A stretch of DNA of 64,000 nucleotides from Cordia subcordata. Lineage: Eukaryota > Streptophyta > Magnoliopsida > Boraginales > Cordiaceae. Positions 11,040 through 21,586 of this stretch are shown here, in pieces. The stretch's first letter is position 1; every line of letters begins with the position of its first letter. The stretch covers positions 6,820,001 through 6,884,000 of the forward strand of contig JAPTOF010000014.1 of NCBI GenBank assembly GCA_028554755.1, in the 5' to 3' direction. The notes beneath the pieces are model-generated. The model was given only the letters and a program-made list of their open reading frames with translations, searched no databases and was not told where the DNA came from. Both the position numbers and the translations under genes were made by a program.

Positions 11040-12092
11040 TTAATTTAAATGGATATTTCCATCACCAATCAATTGCTCGATATTTTCAGTGGCATCTTCA
11101 AAGAAGTCAGAGCAATCAAGGTGCGTGTAGTTCATTTGAGTATTCTGTTCAACAAGATTTGTCTCCACACCTTTTCCTTTTTCTTTCAATGAAACTTGGT
11201 AAAGATCTACGAGATGTTTAGCAGTATGACAGGTTTGATGCCAATGCCCTTTTATGCCACATCTATAGCAAGTACTTTCAGTACGTTGTAAAGATTTATG
11301 TCGTGGATAATTTCCTTTCTTATAGCTTTCTTGTCTTTTGAAATTTGGTCTATTTGACTTGTAAAAATTATAATCATTACCATGTCTATAACCACGGCCA
11401 CGACCACAATCACGACCACGACCACGACCACGACCATATTCATGACCATAATTATTTGATGATGTAGCATTCACCTCAGGAGATGCAATTTCACTTATTT
11501 TAGGGAATGGTTCTGAGCCAGTTGGTCGTGTTTGATGGTTTTTCATTAAGAGCTCGTTATTTTGCTCAGCAACAAGAAGGCATGAGATTAGCTCAGAATA
11601 TTTTTTGAAACCACGCTCTCTATATTGTTGTTGTAAGAGCATATTAGATGCGTGGAAAGTAGAGAATGTTTTCTCTAACATGTCTTCATCAGTGATCTTT
11701 TCTCTGCATAATTTCAATTGTGAAGTAATTCTAAATACAGCGGAGTTATATTCGCTTACAGTTTTGAAATCCTGCAATCGCAGGTGAATCCACTCGTAGC
11801 GAGCTTTAGGAAGGATCACTGTTTTATGATGATCAAATCTTTCCTTCAGATTTTGCCAAAGGATTTGTGGATCCTTTACTGTAAGATATTCAGCTTTAAG
11901 CCCTTCATGGAGATGATGTCGAAGGAATATCAATGCTTTAGCGCGATTCTGTAAAGATGCGCTATTTCGTTCTTTAATTGTTTCTCCAAGATCCTTGGCA
12001 TTGATATGTATTTCCGCATCTAGGATCCATGATAAATAATTGTTTCCAGAAATATCAAAGGCCACAAATTCAAGCTTCGTGAGATTTGACAT
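11040..12092 (-). CDS. gag polyprotein, copia A (open)
   Basis: The start is taken at the Met of MSNLTKLEFVAFDISG, the usual copia gag start; an in-frame Met seven codons upstream (12113) is possible. The product is about 350 residues, with a copia gag (UBN2-type) region, a Gly-Arg-rich stretch (GRGRGRGRDCGRGRG) and a CCHC zinc knuckle CYRCGIKGHWHQTC. It forms the virus-like particle and binds the element RNA. This is the only fully open frame in the element. About 150 bp of non-coding sequence separate it from the protease frame. Confidence 0.88.
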   Translation of the reverse strand: MSNLTKLEFVAFDISGNNYLSWILDAEIHINAKDLGETIKERNSASLQNRAKALIFLRHHLHEGLKAEYLTVKDPQILWQNLKERFDHHKTVILPKARYEWIHLRLQDFKTVSEYNSAVFRITSQLKLCREKITDEDMLEKTFSTFHASNMLLQQQYRERGFKKYSELISCLLVAEQNNELLMKNHQTRPTGSEPFPKISEIASPEVNATSSNNYGHEYGRGRGRGRDCGRGRGYRHGNDYNFYKSNRPNFKRQESYKKGNYPRHKSLQRTESTCYRCGIKGHWHQTCHTAKHLVDLYQVSLKEKGKGVETNLVEQNTQMNYTHLDCSDFFEDATENIEQLIGDGNIHLN

Positions 12093-12663
12093 TATAAATC
12101 TAGCATATTTCAAAAATAAATTAGTAAGTGAAATAATACTATATTTACTTGACGTAACTTGTAAATCAATAAATATAAGCGTGTAGGAATAAATTCCAAA
12201 TATGGCATATGAAACTTATAAGCATGAAATAATATAATATAAGATGTCAATAACATGTTGTGTAATTATTATAGTTAATCGTTATATAACTGTATTAGGT
12301 TTATGTCCTTAGAAGTCATCATTATTTTTAATTAAGTCATCATAATCACATATCCAAAAGTCAAGGTAATCATGTCCTCAAAGTCACGGTAATTAGGTCT
12401 TCCGGAAAATTACGGTATTTGTTATTATTTTATTTTATTATTATTATTTTAAGGATGAAATATTGCAATAATCTATTCTAAAAGAAATAATATAACATAA
12501 ATTTTATTTCTAGAATAGATGCAATGTAAAATAAATAGGATAAGAAAAAAAAAACTTTATACTATAAATATGATGTAATGCCAAAAAAATAAACTAAGAA
12601 TCGTTACCAAAATTTTTGTAGGATCGTGCACCTTTTAATAATTTGCAGAACTCCTCGTTGGCA

Positions 12664-12682
12664 GAGACTCGTGCTGATAACG
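12664..12682 (-). other. Expected primer-binding region of copia A
   Basis: Directly after the 5' LTR the minus strand reads CGTTATCAGCACGAG. It shares TATCAG with the initiator-Met primer site but not the rest, so the primer tRNA is not identified. Confidence 0.4.
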
Positions 12683-13075
12683 TGTTATAAAATAACTTGA
12701 ATATAATATGGTATACAATAATTTGAATATACTCACAATATAATATCACTCTTGAATATAATCTCTTTCTAATACAATATCACTCTTGCTTCTTTCTAAT
12801 TTTCTCTACTACTACTCCTTCTCTACTTCTTCTCCTTTTCTTACCTCTCTCAATTGCTCCCAAGACTTGGTATTTATAGGCAAAGATGGGAGACAAACAA
12901 TTAATGCAAAGCTTAATCTTCTTCATCACATTAAATGCCATGCATGAATTTTCTTTCCTAGCTTGCATGTAGCTTCATATTATTTTCAAATATTGCATGC
13001 TATGTCAAGATTTACCACTTGACTTTTGTTCCAAAGAAATCTCTCTTCCTTTTGATGATTGTCCATTTCACAACA
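12683..13075 (-). repeat. 5' LTR of copia A
   Basis: The upstream LTR in element orientation. It would carry the element promoter. It is TG...CA and 393 bp. Confidence 0.95.
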
Positions 13076-13208
13076 CCTTTTTTTTTTCGGACAAAGAAAA
13101 TATTTTTCTTTGATTTTTAAAAATATTTTTCTTTGATTTTTCATTTTTAATAGTCAAACATACAAAAATTTGGAAAATATTTTCCTCCACGAAACAAACG
13201 GAGCCTAA

Positions 13209-14820
13209 TTCCATGAAACTGAGCACAAAGCTGATACAATGTGACCTCCTTCTTGGCTTTATTTTTTTCACGTGGGACAGACTCACTTTCTCAAGTGGGT
13301 GTTTCTAATTTGTTATTACATTAAACATCGTGATGAAATTTGGCCTTATAGCCGATTTGATGAAAAACTTAATTGGAACAACCAACTCACTATCATAAAA
13401 TCTAGAGTTAATACCTTCAATAGTCCCTCAATTATTCTTTTTGGGACAATTTGATCTTCGAACTTTTAAAATAAACATTTTAGTCCTTCAACTATTAATT
13501 TAGGACCCTAATTAGTCCCAAACTTAACATCCATCCATTTTTTAACGGTCAAATATTTGGTCAAAGGACAATTTAGTCATCACAAAAAAAAAAAACAAGA
13601 AAGCTTAAAACAAAAAGACATACTACAAATAATATCCAACACTAAATCAATCAATAAACACCCAAATCCATATCCCTCTTTCGCCCCAAAAGACCTTAGA
13701 AACTCAAATCCTTCAAATCCGATGAATACTTTGGGCTATTGTAAGAAGCCCTCAAACCTAAGAACTATTGTTGCTTGCAAACTGCTATATAGCTCGAGCA
13801 TTGTCAAAATCCATATCAAGTGCACCTTCATAAAATCTTCTTGCCTGCTGCAGTAATTTCACCATCAAATACTGCTCAACTTAGCAAATTGTTCTTTCTA
13901 TTATAAGGGGGGAAAGAGAAATGAGTGCTTTTTCTCTTTCACCATCAAATATAAAAAAAATTTACAAATGAGTGCTTACTATTAAGAAAAAGAAAGGCAT
14001 AAAGAGTACATGCAATAGTCACGTGAAGAAATCAATCAGGGATTTTAAGTGTGCTCCACTAAGAAATTTGTCAAACAACTACACAGCAATTATTTCCTCC
14101 AATTTTCTAACCCCCATTTGCCCAAAAAAAAAAAAATCTGCAGAGTAGCATTCTAGAATTTCCTCGAATTTTCAACTCATTTTAATTGAGTAAATCTTCT
14201 AGAAAATCCACCATTTTTGCAGCACAAGATGTAGCAGCAACATACTAAAATCACTATTATGAGCAGCAATGTAAATATAACGTATCGTATTATTCATCAG
14301 GGTCGGGTTTGGAAGCCAAGAAGCACAACTGTATGTAAACTCTAGTTAACGAATATGTTAGGTGAAAGCTTGATATTTGAAGAAAAATATATATTATTAT
14401 TCTTTAATGACTATTTTATGTTTTAGTTTTGTGATTCAAATGAGCCAATAAATTTTACAAAAAGCTTTTGTAATAATGCTACAAAAAATTTTCATGATAA
14501 TACTACAGTTGTTAGTTAATAATATTATTACTTCATTTCATGTAATATCTTTAAATTATTATTATTACAATTATATCATTAATTATAAAATAAATGAAAA
14601 CATTAAAATTATTTATTTCTCCCATATATCACATAGGCAATATACTAATTAGGCATAAGTTTACTGTAGCTACTCGCTAATCATGTAATAAGGCCAATTA
14701 GTTCTCTGTCTCCCTTTTTTTTTTTTTTTTAATTTTAAGGGAGGCTCAACCAATTAGTTGAACTCATTTAGTCACAACATTTTTAAAGTTCAAGTACTTC
14801 ATTCCAAATTTTGTAATTAT
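13209..14820. other. Gene-less AT-rich stretch
   Basis: No recognisable gene. The segment 13410-13570 (AATAGTCCCTCAATTATTC, then ACCCTAATTAGTCCC) looks like a common plant dispersed repeat, but no ends could be fixed. The ORF at 13557-13856 is lysine- and proline-rich low-complexity sequence without a familiar motif. Confidence 0.35.
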
Positions 14821-15341
14821 TGTAGAGGGTGAATTCTATAATTACACGGATTGAGTCGTCTTGGACCCTAGTAACCTGCAAGATCAAAAAAGGTAACTGG
14901 CGAAACCCTTGACACCGGTGTGGTGCCGGCCAAAGGTTCTCCAACGCTCAAGTCAGCGAATGCGAGGAGGAAAGAAATAAGAGTTGTTTATATGTTGGGT
15001 TGTGGGTTAATTGTAGATATGAATAAGTTAATACTTTGTACGCCCTTTACCTTTCCCATGGGATAACATTTTATAGCTTAGTAGGTGGAAGAATCCTCCA
15101 AATCCTTTATGTCTTCAAACGTGTTTTACTTGACGTCTGCCTCATCACCATGCTTAGCCTTATCATATATCTGGATCATGCTTATCACTCCAATATCCAT
15201 CCTAGCCAAAGATCGAGTCTTCCAATTATGAACGTTTCTATTTGGGCCCTCCAACATGTGATACAATAGATTGAACACTTTGCCCATTCATAATCATGGG
15301 CCTTCGGGTTTTCTTAAGCCCAATCATTTTTTGCCCAAACA
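14821..15341. mobile_element. Solo LTR
   Basis: The 521-bp segment begins TGTAGAGGGT and ends GCCCAAACA. It is flanked by a perfect 5-bp duplication ATTAT (14816-14820 and 15342-15346). TG...CA ends plus a 5-bp duplication and no internal region indicate an LTR left by recombination between two LTRs. The GC-rich part (CACCGGTGTGGTGCCGGCC near 14911) resembles LTR regulatory sequence of plant retrotransposons. The orientation is unknown. Confidence 0.78.
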
Positions 15342-15703
15342 ATTATAAAGATAAAATCGACATTTTTATGTCTAGAAATCAAGTCATAGTAATTTTGACT
15401 TGTAGTAGAAGAAAGTCGTGATAATATTAACTTGTAAGAGAAGAAATTCATGGTCGATATTTGACATCACAATGAATGAGATGATAAAATTTAATTGGAT
15501 TCACCAACTCAATATTAACACAGTAGGAATAATTCGATTGGTCTTTGCTTCATGATGATGTATAGAATTTTTTTTTTTTTAATTGTTGGAATCTTGGTTG
15601 GATCCACCAACTAGTGTTGGGAATGTAGTTTGTATATCATACACCTGAATCACTGTACACACTCATCTCTCTACATGTACTTATGCCCGTGTGAAAGACA
15701 TGC

Positions 15704-15895
15704 ACTAGCTAGCAGACTTCTGTCAAAGAAGTTGTTGCTTTTACGAAAATAAAAAAAAGAAGTTGTTGCATTTGGTGTCAAGGGTTGACAAAAATGTTGC
15801 CTCCTGTCTCATTTTGACTAGCTTTCTTTGACTAGCTAGCAGACTTCTGTCAAAGAAGTTGTTGTTTCTACGAAAATAACAAAAAAAAGAATATT
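15704..15895. repeat. Direct repeat, about 60 bp, 127 bp apart
   Basis: ACTAGCTAGCAGACTTCTG and its continuation to AAAAAAAAGAA occur at 15704-15769 and again from 15831. Partial inverted copies of CTTTCTTTGACTAGCTAG are close by (15821 and about 15909). Confidence 0.7.
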
Positions 15896-15984
15896 GTATG
15901 TATTATTAGACTTAGTCAAAGAAAGCTAATATGTGAAGGAAGCTTAAAAAAAAAAAAACTATTTATCCCATATTTTAAAGGGGT

Positions 15985-16350
15985 AAAATATATTGGTATG
16001 GATGATTCATTTCATTTCTTATTTTTATGTTTTCAATAATAATCTTTTTAATTTTAAAATACGATAACTCAGTCTCTTATTTTATGATCTACAATCCTTT
16101 TTCCTAAAAAATAACAACAAAATAATGGCGTTAAAACTAATAATGTTACAAATTGCAAAGATAAGAGCCTGATGGCATCACAAATTACAAAGATCTATAA
16201 GAGAGTAAAAAATATTACTTTGTTTGATATTTTTAACTCTGGATTAACAACATCATTAATTAAAGTACTGGTTGTATTTTAAAAATAAGGGATTTAATTG
16301 TCAAAATAGTCAAATTAAAGATAAGAGACCAAATAAATAATTTATCCTAA
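15985..16350. mobile_element. MITE-like element, second of the long-end type
   Basis: The ends are diverged inverted repeats. The right side read in reverse complement gives GGATAAATTATTTATTTGG and CTCTTATCTTTAATTTGAC. These resemble the left side and the element at 4411-4770. No target duplication was fixed, so confidence is low. Confidence 0.35.
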
Positions 16351-16371
16351 TTTTTTTTAACAATCTTCTTT

Positions 16372-16516
16372 TATATACACACATATATACATACATATAT
16401 CTATATACACACACACGCACATATATATATATACATACATATATATACATATATACATACATACATATATATACATACATACATACATACAAATACATAT
16501 ATATGTATATATACAT
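16372..16516. repeat. TA/CA/CATA microsatellite
   Basis: Interrupted runs of TATA, CACACA and ACATACATAC. The ORF on the minus strand rich in Tyr, Met, Val and Cys is a by-product of this repeat. Confidence 0.9.
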
Positions 16517-16599
16517 TATGAAAGAGTTTTAAAGAGAGAAGAGAAATTAAGATGAAATTTTGATGAATTATTAAATTTAACGCACTTTACATAAATCAT

Positions 16600-17270
16600 A
16601 AAAATATTTAATACAGCATTGTGCACCAGTTCATAATTTTTATATTATTCACATTTTCTGTACTGCAAGTTCACAATTTTTAATTATTTACATATTTCAT
16701 ATTACATGTTCACAATTTTAATATTTTATATTCAAAACTTTTAATTGTTCACAAGTTTTATATGAGATGTTCATAAATTTAATTATTCACCACTCTTATA
16801 TTATATGTTCACAAATTTTTACATTATATTTTCACAATTAACAAATGTCATTTTCACAACTTCTAACCAATACATTCCTACCTATAAACGACACATTTCC
16901 AGCCTCTAACTGATACATTTACATATATAACGACACGTTCACAACTTTGACCAAAATGTTCGTAATTGTAAACAATATGTTCACAACTTGTTAATGCTAT
17001 ATTCACAACTTACAACTTTCAAATTCAAAAATATCAAAATAACAAAACTTATGTCGCGAACCACCAGATCCCAAACTTTCAAAGAAAATGATACTAATAA
17101 GTCATATCACTCTTAGCATTAACTCCATAAATAGAATCACACATAAATCTTTATATTATACGTTTACAATTTTCATATATTCACAATCTCTATATTAGAT
17201 GTCCACAATTTTTATATGTTTACATTTCACATTTTTTTATGTTCACAATTTTAATACTACACGTTCAAAG
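16600..17270. repeat. Degenerate short repeats around TTCACAATTTT
   Basis: At least fifteen variants of TGTTCACAATTTTTATAT recur at irregular spacing of about 25-60 bp, together with AACGACACATTC variants. The array is old and has no exact period. No coding sequence. Confidence 0.6.
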
Positions 17271-19654
17271 GTGAAAAGAGAATTTGTCTTTTCTCCTCAA
17301 CTTTTTTCCTTCTCATCTTCCTTCTTAAATTTTCAACAGTATCTTCAACGCTGCAAAATAACAATAACTCGTATAGATATGCACATGCTCTCTCTCCCAT
17401 AACAAGACCACAATCTATCAAATGGCAAAAAATCAAGCTAAAAACTTGACCACAACAGAAAAGAGAGAGCAAGAGAAGAAAAAGAAAAAAAAAACGAATG
17501 AGATAAAAACAAAATATATCACTTATCTGTACGTTACTACAGATTTGCTTTTAATTCATGGGTCTCTTTCTACACTTAAAGGGCATTAATATGGATATGC
17601 TTTTAACCAAAATATTTTTGGGCGGTCCATGCTAATCTAATTAATACATTTGCTGCAATTTTTTGGAAGGACAAAATTTTATAGGTTTGACAGGACACAT
17701 GAACTACTTAGTTGAAAGCAAACTCTGTATTTTGCTGTAGATGAAGAAAACATGGTTGTTTTGTATGCCACTTTTAGACATAACCAAATTTAGTTGATTC
17801 TATTTCAAAGAAAATGAACCGATCGTGGTTGTACAAACTTATCACTTCTTTATATTCTCAAAAGAAAAAGAAAAATTAGAATAGTTTCAATCAACCAGAG
17901 TACCATGACAACAAGACCAAAATCCATCAATAAAATTTAACAATCCTGTAAGGGTAATGGTATTTGCACCATCAATAGGTGTTGTGTGACCTTGGAGATG
18001 TTGAAATCTTGCTGGCAGGAGCTTAATGGCAGTCACATTTGACTATGTGCGACGTTCTTCATGCAGTGAGAAACTTGTTGGTGATGATGGCTTCATGTGA
18101 GGTAGCCAGTGGAGTCACTAGCGAAAGAAGATAGAAGATGGAAGATGAGAATAGGGATAAAAGAGAGAAAAGAGAAGAAAAGGAGAGAGAATAGTACTGA
18201 TGAGTTGATTGTTTTGTCCTTTTCTAAGGTGTTTGATGCACAAAAAAATTAGGTGTACCATGCTAAGTGAGCATACCATGTAAAGGGTGCATGGTATAAT
18301 TTAAGTTGGGAATGGATAGGAATAGAGGCAATATTTGCTAACTCTTATTTCTTACTTTTTTAATAATACCATCATTTTTATAGGATTTGAATCTAGGACC
18401 CTATTTTGGGGAAATAGTATTAACCACTTGAACCACACCTTTATCTCGACTCTTATTCTCTACTTAATATAAATATTTTATTCTTACTCTTATTCTATAT
18501 TTGATATTGGGATAAATTATTGGCAAAATTTTCACTTCTATTGGATGAGAAATTATAGGACATAGATAAAAAAAAATTCGTTTGTTAAACCTTTGCATAT
18601 TAAGAACATATAAAAAATCTTAACACAAAAACAATGCAAAGTGTTGTTAAGAAGATTTTTGAACTTTAGTCTTCAAAGATATACATATATATATATGTAT
18701 GTATAACAAAAAATATACACATACATATATACTAAAGGGAATAGGGTGTTGGAATATGTAGTTTTTGACATAAGATCAAAGCCACTTTGACCCAAAGTTG
18801 GGTTGGGTTTTGCTTGTCGATTAAGTCTCTGTTATCCTCTGTTCTTGTTTTCTTCAAACAAATTTCTATGGTTTTTGGAACAATTTTCATTTACATTTTC
18901 GTTCATGCACAGTTGACCATATTATCTACTTTTGATGGATCATGATTGGATATTATGTTTAGATATCATGTTTAGTTCTATAATGCTTGGATGTTATGCA
19001 TTAATGGCTAAATCTTGCTTCCTCTCCATATTGTTATTGTTTTGATTATGTCAAAAGAGAGAGAAGTAGTAGCATGAATGTAATGTAGAAATGGAGATTT
19101 TGTGATATGAGAAGTACGAGTAATATGATTAAATAGGATGAATATGGCATGAATGAGTCAAATATGGTAAATGTTATGATTGAATGCTTTGATGAATACC
19201 TTGTTTTGACATATTCATACTTTGAGGAAGAGTCAAGCTTTAATGAATATCTTGATGTGATATATGTATATTTTGAGGGGAGTCTTGCCTATTAAAGACT
19301 CTTAGTCTTGCCTATTGAAGACTCTGTGTTTATTATATGATATGCATATTGATAGGGGGAGCACTTGCCCCTTTATTCTATTCATCATGTGGTTGAAAAT
19401 ATAAAGTTACATACTTTCACCCATGAGTTGTTAACAAGTTGAAGATTGTTAGCATTGCATGCTCTTATAGGTGGTTTGATGATGAGTGACAATGAGCTAT
19501 TTATGAAGCCTTAAGTGAAATGGAAAGTCATACGCTTGATGATGAATAGATGAATTACTTGATATTGCCTTGATTATTTAGACTCAAATGTTTTTGAATG
19601 GACTAATGCTTTATGGTGTGTATATAGCCTCATTACAGAACTTTGTGTCATTGG
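17271..19654. other. Gene-less stretch with repeat remnants
   Basis: No gene recognised. At 18365-18445 the minus strand has a tRNA-like pair (GTGGTTCAAGTGGTTAA, then AGATTCAAATCC) followed by an A-rich tail, suggesting a decayed SINE. At 19280-19331 a 25-bp unit (AGTCTTGCCTATT.AAGACTC) is duplicated in tandem. Confidence 0.35.
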
Positions 19655-19662
19655 CATGCTTG

Positions 19663-20185
19663 TAGGGGTATACATGGTTTGGTTTGGTTTGGTTTTAACC
19701 ATATTTCAAACCAAACCAAAATCAGTTGGTTTACTTTTGAAAGAAACCAATTGGTTTTCTTATCATATATGTAAGGTTTGGTTTGGTTTGGTTTTCAGTT
19801 TTTTTTAAAATAAAAAAACAAATTTTATAATAAAATTATTAAAAAAAATTGATTTACTATTCATATTACAAATTTAATGTCATAAGATTTTATCATTAAA
19901 AGAAAACACAAGTGTAGATATATATTGGTGGTTAAAATTTGAAAATAAAGTCTTCAGGTTAAGAGTTCGACTCCTAAAATAAATAAAATTTGGGATGTGT
20001 ATATACATAAAATTAAGTGTAAAAATAATTTGGTTTAGTTTGGATATCTATTTCAAACCAAACCAGTTGGTTTTTGTTGAAATTAACCAATTAGCTTTTA
20101 ACTATGTAAAATAACCAAACTGACCCTAACTTTTCGGTTGGTTTGGGTTGATTTGGTTAGTTTAACCAATCCGTGTTCACCCCTA
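19663..20185. mobile_element. hAT-type MITE with 8-bp target duplication
   Basis: The inverted ends are TAGGGGTATACATGG at the left and, in reverse complement, TAGGGGTGAACACGG at the right. Flanks are CATGCTTG (19655-19662) and CATGCTTA (20186-20193), a 7/8 match to an 8-bp duplication as made by hAT transposases. The body is rich in GGTTTGGTT/AACCAAACC runs. It also contains a tRNA-like GTGGTTAAAA, then GGTTAAGAGTTCGACTCC. No transposase. Confidence 0.8.
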
Positions 20186-20193
20186 CATGCTTA

Positions 20194-20974
20194 CAAGTCT
20201 TGAAGCATAATTGAATGTATCTTTGAAGGCTTGAAGCGAAAAGGTGGCATAAAGATGGAGATGGAAAGCATAAGTGGTGTGACGTAGTTTTATATGTAAG
20301 ATTGCCCTTTTTATGGTTGCGTATCTATGTGTTTAGCTCAAAAATAGTATGCACTAAATGTTTTCCAAAAGTGTTTAAATGTCTTTTTTTTTTACTTTAT
20401 ATGGGCTTCATAAGAATGCTTTGAACTTGTTTTGATGAAAAGTGAGTTTGAAAACCAAAGTATTTTTGAAAATCAATTCAAACTCTTTAAACTCTCTAGC
20501 AGTAGAGGTCATGCGGCTGATCACATCAAGTAATACTACGATCATCAATGAGGGTTGAATTTGGTGTGATATCGGCCACGAGGTCAACCACATGTACCGG
20601 GTCGACCTTCTAAAAACCCCTTGCATTCTAGAGATGTTAGGAATTAATTTGAAATTTTCAAAATAATAGGGACTTTCACTGAAAAATAGTTGTTATGGGA
20701 AAATATTAATAACATTGGTTAAGAATATACTATTATTTTTTCTATTATTAATGTTATTGTGTTTCATGACAAAAAAAAAAAAGAAAGAAAGATTTGGAGA
20801 GGAAATGCATATAGGATTTTACAAAATATATTTCAATTTTATTTTCTCATGTTGGCACTTTTGCCCTTTTCTGGTCTTTGTGTTTTGTCCCCATTTGCTG
20901 GTTTGTCACCATCATTCTCACTGCACACTCGCCAGATTCAAGTGTGGTAGGTCCTCAAGGCCGGCTTTTTTCTT
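20194..20974. other. Upstream region of the FVE gene
   Basis: Contains the putative promoter. No single TATA box stands out because of the AT repeat next to the gene. The stretch 20500-20630 is less AT-rich and may be a transposon relic; its ORF on the minus strand has no known motif. Confidence 0.35.
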
Positions 20975-20975
20975 T

Positions 20976-21002
<27 letters not shown>
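20975..21002. repeat. (AT)n tract in the FVE promoter/leader
   Basis: About 13 AT units end 47 bp before the start codon, followed by a GAAGAAGAAG purine tract. Such a tract could serve as the TATA element and would be polymorphic between individuals. Confidence 0.75.
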
Positions 21003-21007
<5 letters not shown>

Positions 21008-21048
21008 ATAAAAAAAAGAAGAAGAAGAAAAAAGAAAGGAAAAACAGC

Positions 21049-21540
21049 ATGGAACCTACACCGCCAGCTCAGCCGCGAAAGCGAGGGAGGCCAAAGGGCT
21101 CAACGACGAAATCCAAACACGACCACAAAGACAAAGACAGAGACGCCGGGGCCTCCAAGATGAGAGCCGCCTCCGCCTTCGCCTCTGCCGCCGCCGCCGC
21201 TACTGACGAGAGGTACGTCCAGTGGAAGTCTCTCGCCGCCGTCCTCTACGACTGGCTCGCTAATCACAACCTCGTTTGGCCCTCTCTCTCCTGCCGGTAC
21301 TCTCTCTCTCTCTCTCTCTATACATATATGTATGCCTGTATATACACAGAGAGACACATGCTTATGCGTGTGTATGTATAATGTGTGTATATATACACAG
21401 ACACACCCACACACACGTACACGAACGCTTATGCATGTCTTTTTGGTTATTGTGCTTGTTAATACTAAACCACAGGTCTTCTTATGATCTTATACATTTT
21501 TCCGGAGCAAAATGTGAATTTTGTATCTATATATATATAC

Positions 21541-21586
<46 letters not shown>

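Larger units (their letters stand above)
6773..13075 (-). mobile_element. Ty1/copia retrotransposon A, full length, coding-dead
   Basis: Two 393-bp LTRs (6773-7165 and 12683-13075), each TG...CA, are flanked by the 5-bp duplication CCTTT (6768-6772 and 13076-13080). Reading leftwards the order is gag, protease, integrase, reverse transcriptase, RNase H, which is copia order. The LTRs differ at only about four positions (near 1%). The pol region nonetheless carries about nine stops and frameshifts. The element is 6303 bp. Confidence 0.95.
6532..13205. mobile_element. Tourist-like MITE split by copia element A
   Basis: The left half is 6532-6772 and the right half is 13076-13205. The right terminus ACGAAACAAACGGAGCC is followed by TAA. 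The left terminus CTCCGCTTGTTTCACAG is its degraded inverted copy. The same termini occur at 38654-39382. The left half keeps a short G-rich stretch (6710-6740) like the GC-rich core of that copy. The copia element sits inside with its own 5-bp target duplication, so the MITE is the older of the two. Confidence 0.65.

Noticed and set aside
13557..13856. 99-residue ORF
   Set aside because: Lys/Pro/Ser-rich low complexity, no promoter, no motif, inside dispersed-repeat-like sequence.
16310..16516. Tyr/Met/Val-rich ORF on the minus strand
   Set aside because: It is a translation of a TA/CATA microsatellite.
21100..21414. Minus-strand ORF opposite FVE exon 1
   Set aside because: Shadow of the GC-rich exon; the plus strand carries the conserved protein.
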